Shown: positions 1 through 4,789 of the stretch, piece after piece
Layout of the letters: each line of letters opens with the position of its first letter
How positions within the stretch are numbered: position 1 is the first letter of the stretch
Assembly: GCA_041672385.1 (NCBI GenBank)
Contig: JBAYZQ010000165.1
Span: 1-5,074, forward strand
Direction: 5' to 3'
From: JBAYZQ01 sp041672385
GTDB lineage: Bacteria > Spirochaetota > Spirochaetia > Sphaerochaetales > Sphaerochaetaceae
DNA: 5,074 bases
The notes under the pieces: model-generated
Database searches by the model: none
What the model saw: only the letters and a program-made list of their open reading frames with translations
What the model was told of the DNA's origin: nothing
Made by a program: the position numbers and the translations under genes

Positions 1-1
1 C

Positions 2-379
2 TATTCTTTAAAATCCTCATATAGAAGAAATGCAATATGGCTTGTAAATGATTCTACTATAAAAGCTGTGAGAAAACTCAAAGATGGGAATGGCCAATAT
101 ATATGGCAACCTTCTCTTGTAGCCGGGGATCCTGATAGTATTTTAGGAAGACCTGTTAAAACCTCATCTTTTATGCCTGAAATAACAGCTGGAAATAAGA
201 GTATCGTTTTTGGTGATTACTCTTATTATTGGATTGCAGATAGACAAGGTAGAACCTTTAAACGTCTTGGTGAGATATATGCTTCAACAGGACAGATTGG
301 ATTTTTAGGCTCTCAAAGAGTTGATGGTAAATTAATACTTCCTGAAGCTATTAAAGTTTTACAGCAAAAAATTGCATAA
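2..379 (+). CDS. Major capsid protein, HK97 fold (C-terminal part)
   Basis: This is the C-terminal 125 residues of a phage major capsid protein, the subunit that builds the icosahedral head. The frame is open to the left edge, so the gene starts upstream; the GTG at 68 is an internal valine codon, not the start. Visible features are the 'KLKDGNGQYIWQPSL' stretch, then 'GRPV' with a following 'MP' and 'FGDYSYYWIADRQG', and a basic region ending in 'EAIKVLQQKIA'. This order is characteristic of the C-terminal half of HK97-type (COG4653) capsid proteins, covering the P-domain and A-domain region. It is followed 12 bases later by the decoration gene, as expected in a head operon. The identification is firm by family pattern; any scaffold or protease region lies outside the window. 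Confidence 0.9.
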   Translation, partial: YSLKSSYRRNAIWLVNDSTIKAVRKLKDGNGQYIWQPSLVAGDPDSILGRPVKTSSFMPEITAGNKSIVFGDYSYYWIADRQGRTFKRLGEIYASTGQIGFLGSQRVDGKLILPEAIKVLQQKIA

Positions 380-391
380 AAGAGGTAGTTA

Positions 392-634
392 ATGGATAAT
401 AATTCAAAGAATTACAAAGAAGATGGCGGGGATACAATAGTAATTGGCGGTGATGTAAAAATCACCTCCGATTCAAATATAGTAATAGAAGAAGGTTCTA
501 AAATTAAGGGCCTTACGACTTTTAAGGGAGTTGAAAACTTAGAAGACACAAAAGCTGATACTGTAAAAGCATTAAAAACTGATTTCAATATACTTCTAAG
601 AAAATTAAGAGAAGCTGGTGTCTTAAAAATATAA
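392..634 (+). CDS. Head fibre / capsid decoration-like protein
   Basis: This 80-residue acidic-to-basic protein starts at an ATG preceded by AGAGG at 381-385. Residues 12-20 (GGDTIVIGG) and 33-40 (EEGSKIKG) form the short beta-type pattern 'D-IVIGG-L-...EGA-I-GL' seen in phage head fibre proteins. The C-terminal segment (residues 55-79, ADTVKALKTDFNILLRKLREAG) matches the family's 'ADFNALLAKLRAAG' ending. Known members sit right beside the capsid gene and decorate the head surface, and the position here agrees. At 80 residues it is a minimal version without a long fibre domain. The assignment rests on remembered family motifs, so it is probable rather than certain. A small unrelated head protein is the alternative. 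Confidence 0.6.
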   Translation: MDNNSKNYKEDGGDTIVIGGDVKITSDSNIVIEEGSKIKGLTTFKGVENLEDTKADTVKALKTDFNILLRKLREAGVLKI

Positions 635-660
635 TAATATTGAAATATTAATTTTATTTT
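635..660 (+). terminator. Weak terminator-like hairpin after the head genes
   Basis: TAATAT (635-640) and ATATTA (645-650) form a 6-bp stem with loop TGAA, followed by the T-rich run ATTTTATTTT (651-660). The stem is entirely A-T pairs, so it would be unstable and may be chance in such AT-rich DNA. If real, it would mark the end of the head block before the inserted cassette. Confidence 0.2.
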
Positions 661-713
661 CTCTCACAAATATTTTATATTTAAAACTAAATACCAGGTT
701 TCCTTTTATTGTT

Positions 714-742
714 TTGATTTTTTCTCAAGTGAGTTATATAGT
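714..742 (+). promoter_or_regulatory. Candidate sigma70-type promoter for the exported-protein gene
   Basis: TTGATT (714-719) and TATAGT (737-742) are separated by exactly 17 bases, a good match to -35 and -10 boxes. They lie in the only long intergenic space (635-764, 130 bases). The short dyad CTCA-AG-TGAG (724-733) sits in the spacer and could be an operator. The drawback is that transcription would start near 749, inside the ribosome site AAGGGGAG (748-755), giving a leader of only about 15 bases. AT-rich DNA also throws up such matches by chance. The rest of the gap holds nothing else I can support. Confidence 0.35.
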
Positions 743-764
743 ATTCTAAGGGGAGAAAAATTTT

Positions 765-1589
765 ATGAAAAAGAAAATACTTTTGATTTTGTTAATTACA
801 CTTGTTACAGTATCTTTATTTGCTTCAGATAATGAAAAATATGAATACATGGTAGTATCTTTTGGAAAAGCTCAATTTAGTGATTTAAGAAGTAAAACTA
901 TGGCATATTGGGAAGATGGAATAAGTAAAGAAGCACTTAGTGCAACATCTTATGAAAAGAACTTAGATATTCTTGGAGAGCATGGATGGGAAGTTGTAAG
1001 TATTACCGGTGTGATTGGTGGAGATCAACAGGTTATTTTAAAAAGAAATTTAGATATAAAAAGATCTGAAACTGAATTAAAAACCATTGATGAAAATAGT
1101 AAAAAAGTAATTGATGGTTGGTTGGATAAAATTCTTGCGGAAGACAATAAAAAAAAGGAAGCAGAACAACCGACTTTGGAAGTTGAAAAGCCAACCTTAA
1201 TTGAACTTGATGCTTATGAAGCACAAGTTGCTTTAGAAAAACAAAGAAATGAATTTGAAAATTCTTTTTCTGCAACTGTAAACTCATTAACAAAAAAACC
1301 TTTATCAGTAACTTATAAATGGAATGATAAAGAAAATGATGTGACTGTTTCTATTGATTTTGATGTAACTAATGAATGCTTGATTCAGGGTAATAAATAT
1401 CGAGAAAGTAAAGTTAAAGAAGAAATTAAAAAATATATTACTCCTTTAAAAGAACAATATGCAAAATCAAAATTGATGAATGCTATAAGCTGTAATGGCT
1501 ATATTACCTATATGAATGAAGAATTTTATTGTGGGAATTTATATTCTTATACTTCTAAGTATGGAGAGAATGATTGGTCTCAATTTTAA
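765..1589 (+). CDS. Exported DUF4177-like protein, probable phage-borne cargo gene
   Basis: This 274-residue protein starts with a clear signal peptide: MKKK, a hydrophobic core at about residues 5-19 and probable cleavage after A20 (SLFA|SDN). There is no lipobox cysteine. Residues 26-94 fit the DUF4177 pattern: 'YEYMVVSFGK' at the start, then 'LDILGEHGWEVVSITG', 'IGGDQQVILKR' at the end. A charged, probably helical linker follows (about 98-170) with a short PTLE/PTLI repeat (136-146). The C-terminal half (about 170-274) is unrecognised and holds the only cysteines (205, 243, 256). The start is supported by AAGGGGAG at 748-755. It interrupts head and neck genes, has its own candidate promoter and a strong terminator, and has no morphogenesis role that I recognise. 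I infer a cargo ('moron') gene whose product acts in the periplasm or outside the host. DUF4177 has no established general function. Confidence 0.65.
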   Translation: MKKKILLILLITLVTVSLFASDNEKYEYMVVSFGKAQFSDLRSKTMAYWEDGISKEALSATSYEKNLDILGEHGWEVVSITGVIGGDQQVILKRNLDIKRSETELKTIDENSKKVIDGWLDKILAEDNKKKEAEQPTLEVEKPTLIELDAYEAQVALEKQRNEFENSFSATVNSLTKKPLSVTYKWNDKENDVTVSIDFDVTNECLIQGNKYRESKVKEEIKKYITPLKEQYAKSKLMNAISCNGYITYMNEEFYCGNLYSYTSKYGENDWSQF

Positions 1590-1616
1590 ACCATTGATAA
1601 GTTACAATTTATATAA

Positions 1617-1645
1617 CACTTTAGAGAAATCTAGGGTGCTTTTTT
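1617..1645 (+). terminator. Strong intrinsic terminator of the cargo gene
   Basis: CACTTTAGA (1617-1625) pairs with TCTAGGGTG (1630-1638) over 9 positions, including two U-G wobbles, around a GAAA (GNRA-type) tetraloop at 1626-1629. One base later come six Ts (1640-1645). The wobbles pair only in + strand RNA and become A/C mismatches on the other strand, so the element is directional for rightward transcription. It begins 27 bases after the cargo stop codon. Its T-run ends only 3 bases before the ribosome site of the next phage gene. Confidence 0.88.
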
Positions 1646-1648
1646 ATT

Positions 1649-1653
1649 GGGAG
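1649..1653 (+). promoter_or_regulatory. Ribosome binding site deciding the adaptor start
   Basis: GGGAG lies 5 bases before the ATG at 1659. A TTG in the same frame at 1647 would lengthen the protein by four residues but lies on top of this site and the terminator tail, so ATG 1659 is preferred. Confidence 0.75.
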
Positions 1654-1658
1654 AAATT

Positions 1659-2204
1659 ATGATAGTAAATGTTGATTTATTTAATTCCTATACAGGAAAT
1701 TTTGAAGATAGTGAAGCTGCAATTATTTTAAAAGAAGCTTTTTTAACTTCTGCTGAAGATATCATAAAAGGATATCTTGGTTTTGATCCCCTAGAGCAAG
1801 AATATATAGATGTATTAGTATCAGGAAATAATAAGAAAAAGTTATATCTACCCTCTCGGCCTATTACTTTTTTATATTCTATGTTGATAAACGATACTAC
1901 TTTTGATACAAATCTATTTAATTTTAAAGATGATTATCTTTATTTTGATAAATATAAATCAGTCTTTAAAAAAGGCCATGAAAATATTCTTCTCAGCTTC
2001 AAAGCTGGATGGGCTCTTAATTCAATACCAAGTGTGGTTAAACTTTCAATTCTTAGAATAGCAACTTTAATGCTATCTGAGACAAATGGAAATATTGGGG
2101 TAACTGGTAAAAGTTTTGCAGATAATAGTAGAACCTTCATTAACTATAGTAATTATAGAAAATATTTACAGCCACTAGATACACTAAGAATAATAAGGTT
2201 TTAA
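1659..2204 (+). CDS. Head-tail adaptor (HK97 gp6 / SPP1 gp15-like)
   Basis: This 181-residue protein resembles the head-tail connector adaptors that form a ring under the portal. The N-terminal half has the acidic helical segment usual for the family (about 15-40, 'EAAIILKEAFLTSAEDIIKGYL'). A beta-type middle region follows ('KLYLPSRPITFLYSMLI', about 60-77). Then comes the diagnostic 'LSFKAGWALNSIPSVVKLSILRIATLML' (about 112-139), like 'Y-AGW...-IP--LK-A-L-L-A--' in family members. The end, 'GVTGKSFADNSRTF', matches the family's 'V-SKSFGD-S-SY' loop. The next gene starts 2 bases after its stop. No promoter is seen after the preceding terminator, so its mRNA probably comes from readthrough of the head operon. 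The fold assignment is by pattern and context. Confidence 0.7.
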   Translation: MIVNVDLFNSYTGNFEDSEAAIILKEAFLTSAEDIIKGYLGFDPLEQEYIDVLVSGNNKKKLYLPSRPITFLYSMLINDTTFDTNLFNFKDDYLYFDKYKSVFKKGHENILLSFKAGWALNSIPSVVKLSILRIATLMLSETNGNIGVTGKSFADNSRTFINYSNYRKYLQPLDTLRIIRF

Positions 2205-2206
2205 AA

Positions 2207-2731
2207 ATGAGAAACAAATCGAGTTCAAACTTTTTATCTATTGAATCGGATATCACAGAACCTATAAAGATGCTAAATGATTTAGGTTCTAGAAAGAAAA
2301 CAATGATGAGAAGATTACTTTCTGGTATTGGTACTGATGCAAAAAATAAAGTAAAAAAAGGCTATAAAAGTAGTGGGCTTAAAAAGCGTTCAGGAGCTCT
2401 TTATAAAAGCATTTCAAAAAAGGTAATTAAAAGTGGAAAGGCTGTAATTATTGAAGCTAAAGCACAAGCTAAAAACGATGTTTTCTATGGGTATGCCCTT
2501 TCAAAAGGCTCTGAAATTAGAGCAAAGGATGGCGGGTATCTTACTTTTCAAATAGATGGAAAATGGAAAAAGGTTCATAGTGTAAAACTTCCTGAAAGTA
2601 ATTTTGTAGTAAAGCCTGTTGAAGATTATTTAAAATCAACAGCTTATAAAGAAAAGCTTGATAAGTTAGTTCAAAAAGAAATAACAAAGATAGAAAAGAA
2701 AAATGAAAACAGAAATACAAGTTCTAGATAA
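2207..2731 (+). CDS. HK97 gp10-like tail completion / neck protein
   Basis: This 174-residue, strongly lysine-rich protein matches the HK97 gp10 family, which acts at the head-tail junction. Key signs are the basic helix with 'KKRSGALYKSISKKV' (59-73), then 'FYGYALSKGSEIRAKDGGYLTFQIDGKWKKVHSVKLPESNFVVKPVEDYL' spread over 93-142. The latter is the family's pattern 'Y---L--G---------L-----G-----V-LP-R-F--P'. AAGG at 2195-2198 serves as ribosome site, 8 bases before the ATG. The last 29 bases overlap the next gene in another frame, suggesting translational coupling. It follows the adaptor directly, with no separate head-closure (head-tail joining) gene between them. The lysine-rich tail after residue 145 is unremarkable for AT-rich phages. 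Confidence 0.8.
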   Translation: MRNKSSSNFLSIESDITEPIKMLNDLGSRKKTMMRRLLSGIGTDAKNKVKKGYKSSGLKKRSGALYKSISKKVIKSGKAVIIEAKAQAKNDVFYGYALSKGSEIRAKDGGYLTFQIDGKWKKVHSVKLPESNFVVKPVEDYLKSTAYKEKLDKLVQKEITKIEKKNENRNTSSR

Positions 2732-3155
2732 ACTTAAATTAATTATTATAAATCAATTGGGAACCTTTTTTGATGAAGAAGTTTCTTTATCTGAAGTTAA
2801 TGATTTGAACATAAAAATTGACTTTCCCGATATTGATAATATGAGAAAAAATAATATGTTTTATATTCAACCTGATTATGAAACATTAGAGCAGCTTAGC
2901 ATTAATAGCGATATAGCTAATATGAATTGTAAGTTGTTTATTTTGTGTAAAGGCGCCAAAGCAGAAGAACTAATAAAGAAAGCTTTTGCTTATTACAGCG
3001 CCTTTTATATGATGCTTAAAAAGAATCAAACCCTCGATGGTTTTATTGATTTTGCAAAAATAACAGATATGGATTACTATCCAGCGGTTTCTGAAATAGC
3101 AAATATCACTGCAATTGAAGTTAAATTGGAATTAATGTGGTCTAAAGAATTTTAA
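2703..3155 (+). CDS. Tail terminator-like protein
   Basis: This 150-residue protein is in the slot where long-tailed phages encode the tail terminator, the ring that stops tube growth and docks to the neck: after the gp10-like gene and just before the tail tube gene. The supporting features are an N-terminal helix (about 1-20, 'VLDKLKLIIINQLG') and a central strand 'NMNCKLFILCKG' (73-84). A helix follows ('AEELIKKAFAYYSAFYMML', 87-105). The end, 'LDGFIDFAKITDMDYYPAV...ITAIEVKLELMW', resembles the DUF3168/gpU-like fold with a beta strand before the C terminus. It overlaps the preceding gene by 29 bases, and its ribosome site is weak (GA-rich), which again suggests coupled translation. The function is largely inferred from order and secondary structure. 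Confidence 0.6.
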   Translation: MKTEIQVLDKLKLIIINQLGTFFDEEVSLSEVNDLNIKIDFPDIDNMRKNNMFYIQPDYETLEQLSINSDIANMNCKLFILCKGAKAEELIKKAFAYYSAFYMMLKKNQTLDGFIDFAKITDMDYYPAVSEIANITAIEVKLELMWSKEF

Positions 3156-3167
3156 AGGAAGTAAAAA

Positions 3168-4127
3168 ATGTCTTTTATAACAGGTAGTGGAACTACTATA
3201 CAAATTGGAAAAGAAAGTGGATTTGCAATAAATGCTACCCCCACTGATTTAATTAATCATACAAATGAAGGGATAACAGTCTCTGTTTCAAAAGGAGATG
3301 AAGGGTCTTTATTGTCTAGTAAAACACCAACTAACAGAGACCTTTTGGCAATTACAGTTGAGGGCTCTATTAATTTTATTTTAAGGCCTGAATTTGCAGG
3401 GATACTTTTTAACCTAGCTTTGGGCGGGGCTGATAGCTGTGAAATAATTGATGAGGGGCCCTTGTATAGACATACGCTCTCTTTATGCGCAGCTAATGAA
3501 AATTTACCAAGCTTTTCAATTGTTATAGATAAAAAGGCAGTTATTAAGCAGTATCCAGGATGCACAATTTCAGCGCTTTCTTTAACTTGCGCCGCAGGAG
3601 ATTTTGTTAAAGGAAGTTTTGATTTAAAAGGAATAAAAGAGGAAACTGGTATTTTAAATACTGGGATTCCAGGCTTCAGCATTCCTTCCTATCGATGTAC
3701 TAGTGCAACCTTTAGTATTGGTGGTAATGTTTTTGATATTTCTAGTGCGACTTTAAAAATAGATAATGCATTAGAAGAATCACCAAAAACGTATGCATCT
3801 GGATATTATTCAGGACAACCTCAACATGGAATACGAAATGTAACAATTGATTTTGAAATTCCATACAGTAAAGATATTGAAGATTTTAAATCAAATTACC
3901 TTATAACCGAAAATACTGCACAAGTCACTCTGACTTTTACATCTTCTATTTCGGATTATAAAGTTGAAATTATATTAGCTAATGTATCAATTAATAATGT
4001 TTCTGCAAATATTGGAGGAACTGGTATATTAACAGCATCAATTTCAGGAGAAGCGTTGTCTGTTGGTGAGATAGAACCTCTTGAGATAATTATTACAGAT
4101 AAAACACCTTTGCCTTATGGAGAATAA
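3168..4127 (+). CDS. Major tail tube protein
   Basis: This 319-residue protein would polymerise into the tail tube through which DNA passes. It starts at an ATG 6 bases after AAGGAAG (3155-3161). It is almost wholly beta-strand in character, with glycine- and serine-rich turns. Residues 114-157 carry the recognisable core 'LPSFSIVIDKK', 'YPGCTISALSLTCAAGDFVKGSFDLKG', a pattern typical of tail tube proteins of the Phage_tube_2-type family. The N-terminal 'GSGTTIQIGKESGFA' is also typical. The second half (about 175-300) seems to repeat the tube fold ('TSATFSIGG...ISSATLKIDNALEE', 'VTIDFEIPYSKD'), so it may be a two-domain tube subunit, which would fit the length. Five cysteines (91, 107, 132, 141, 177) lie in the N-terminal 177 residues and none after. 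It is followed 2 bases later by the chaperone gene. Confidence 0.85.
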   Translation: MSFITGSGTTIQIGKESGFAINATPTDLINHTNEGITVSVSKGDEGSLLSSKTPTNRDLLAITVEGSINFILRPEFAGILFNLALGGADSCEIIDEGPLYRHTLSLCAANENLPSFSIVIDKKAVIKQYPGCTISALSLTCAAGDFVKGSFDLKGIKEETGILNTGIPGFSIPSYRCTSATFSIGGNVFDISSATLKIDNALEESPKTYASGYYSGQPQHGIRNVTIDFEIPYSKDIEDFKSNYLITENTAQVTLTFTSSISDYKVEIILANVSINNVSANIGGTGILTASISGEALSVGEIEPLEIIITDKTPLPYGE

Positions 4128-4129
4128 AA

Positions 4130-4492
4130 ATGTTTATTAAATCAAAAAATTACGGGAATTGTGTCCAAAAAGTTAAAATTGAAATTGGAACTAATGTTGG
4201 ACTTGAAAGCGCTGATGAAGCATATATTGTATTAAAAGAATTACCTACAATCGAAATGTTAAAATTAAAAGAAGCTTCTGAAAAGAGTGAAAATGAAATA
4301 TTAACTTTATTTAAAGAATTAATACCTTTGATATTAATTGAGCATAATTTCTATGAAGATGAAAAAGCTCAAAAGAAAATGTCAAATAAAGATGTTACTT
4401 CCATTATATTTGATTCTCTAGATTTAACTGTAAAGGTTGTAGATGAATATACAAAAGCAAGTTTTTTTACCCGAGCAGAGAAGATCGCCTAG
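4130..4492 (+). CDS. Tail assembly chaperone, short form (gpG-like)
   Basis: This 120-residue, largely helical protein is in the classical position of the tail assembly chaperone, between the tube and tape measure genes. Chaperones of this kind (lambda gpG, and equivalents in most long-tailed phages) coat the tape measure protein and recruit tube subunits, but are absent from the virion. The N-terminal part is beta-type ('CVQKVKIEIG', 'EAYIVLKELPTIEMLKLKEAS', 11-50). The rest is helical and acidic ('ENEILTLFKELIPLILIEHNFYEDE', 54-78). A GGAGAA ribosome site (4119-4124) lies inside the end of the tube gene. The zero-frame reading ends at TAG 4490-4492, inside the loop of the frameshift hairpin. 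The sequence itself is too divergent for a named family, but position plus frameshift signal make the role likely. Confidence 0.78.
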   Translation: MFIKSKNYGNCVQKVKIEIGTNVGLESADEAYIVLKELPTIEMLKLKEASEKSENEILTLFKELIPLILIEHNFYEDEKAQKKMSNKDVTSIIFDSLDLTVKVVDEYTKASFFTRAEKIA

Positions 4493-4505
4493 CAATATCT
4501 TCTCT
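4462..4505 (+). promoter_or_regulatory. Programmed -1 ribosomal frameshift site
   Basis: The heptamer T TTT TTT (4462-4468) follows the zero-frame codon spacing (AGT|TTT|TTT|ACC), giving the X XXY YYZ pattern needed for tandem -1 slippage. After an 8-base spacer, AGAGAAGAT (4477-4485) pairs perfectly with ATCTTCTCT (4497-4505), a 9-bp stem with an 11-base loop that contains the zero-frame TAG (4490-4492). An alternative register, AGCAGAGA against TCTCTG..CT (4503-4512) with a 2-base bulge, could extend or compete with it. The -1 frame is closed by TGA at 4444-4446, so the two frames overlap only from 4447 to 4492, and the heptamer lies within that interval. Confidence 0.85.
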
Positions 4506-4755
4506 CTGTGCTGAAATATTTAATGGTAGGAGAAATTATGAACTTTTCAAAGAATATAAACATTGGATATTTTATATAACAGACATTTATTTGCCTATTT
4601 GTGATAGTGAGACTGGAGATTTCAGAGTTCTCCCTTTTGAGGGTTCAATTATGAAACAACCATATATGAGTATGCAAATATTAAAATTAATTCAATTAAA
4701 TTATAGGAAGTTTTTGTATGAAAGAATGCAAAAATTAACAATGAAAAATAGATAA
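4468..4755 (+). CDS. Frameshift extension of the tail assembly chaperone (gpGT-like T part)
   Basis: No initiation signal serves this frame from its opening; it is reached by -1 frameshifting at 4462-4468. Position 4468 is read twice, as the last base of the second TTT and the first of TAC. The extension is 95 residues, so the full product is 208 residues: 113 from the zero frame and 95 from this frame. It begins YPSREDRLAISS, contains 'AEIFNGRRNYELFKEYKHWIFYI' and 'LPICDSETGDFRVLPFEG', and ends in a basic helix 'QILKLIQLNYRKFLYERMQKL'. The open frame through 285 bases of AT-rich sequence, with sensible amphipathic helices, supports real coding. In lambda the T part binds the tube protein while the shared G part binds the tape measure. 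The stop TAA (4753-4755) overlaps the terminator stem. An internal ATG at 4651 with GAGGG (4639-4643) in the same frame could yield a 34-residue fragment. Confidence 0.82.
   Translation, partial: YPSREDRLAISSLCAEIFNGRRNYELFKEYKHWIFYITDIYLPICDSETGDFRVLPFEGSIMKQPYMSMQILKLIQLNYRKFLYERMQKLTMKNR
4528..4579 (+). other. Orphan ribosome-site plus 13-codon reading frame
   Basis: AGGAGAAATTATGA (4528-4541) is a strong ribosome site with an ATG at 4538, nearly identical (13 of 14 bases) to the adaptor gene's start region at 1649-1662. It opens a frame of only 13 codons (MNFSKNINIGYFI) that stops at 4577-4579. It lies wholly inside the frameshift extension. I do not recognise it as a gene, and it may be chance, or an entry site without a useful product. 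Confidence 0.2.
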
Positions 4756-4778
4756 TCAGCTTAGGGCTGATTTTTTTT
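4754..4778 (+). terminator. Intrinsic terminator between chaperone and tape measure genes
   Basis: AATCAGC (4754-4760) pairs perfectly with GCTGATT (4766-4772) around the loop TTAGG (4761-4765), followed by six further Ts (4773-4778). The first arm starts inside the TAA of the frameshift extension. The T-run abuts the ribosome site AGGA (4779-4782) of the tape measure gene, so termination must be incomplete or overridden for that gene to be made. Confidence 0.88.
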
Positions 4779-4789
4779 AGGACGTAGAG

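Noticed and set aside
68..379. GTG at 68 as the start of a 103-residue protein
   Set aside because: The frame is open back to the window edge and the upstream residues continue the capsid protein pattern, so 68 is an internal valine codon.
1033..1293. Minus-strand open frame of 86 residues
   Set aside because: It lies wholly inside the exported-protein gene, its composition (F, Q, L-rich) mirrors the complementary codons, and it has no ribosome site of its own.
1940..2140. Minus-strand open frame of 66 residues
   Set aside because: It is antisense to the conserved part of the adaptor gene, with no independent support.
2353..2359. A AAA AAA heptamer in phase within the gp10-like gene as another frameshift site
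   Set aside because: The -1 frame stops at the third codon (TAA 2365-2367), no clear hairpin follows and the lysine run explains the bases. It shows that phase-correct A-runs arise by chance here.
3257..3682. Minus-strand open frame of 141 residues
   Set aside because: It is antisense to the well-supported tail tube gene, and its sequence shows no recognisable domain or start signal. It is a shadow frame.
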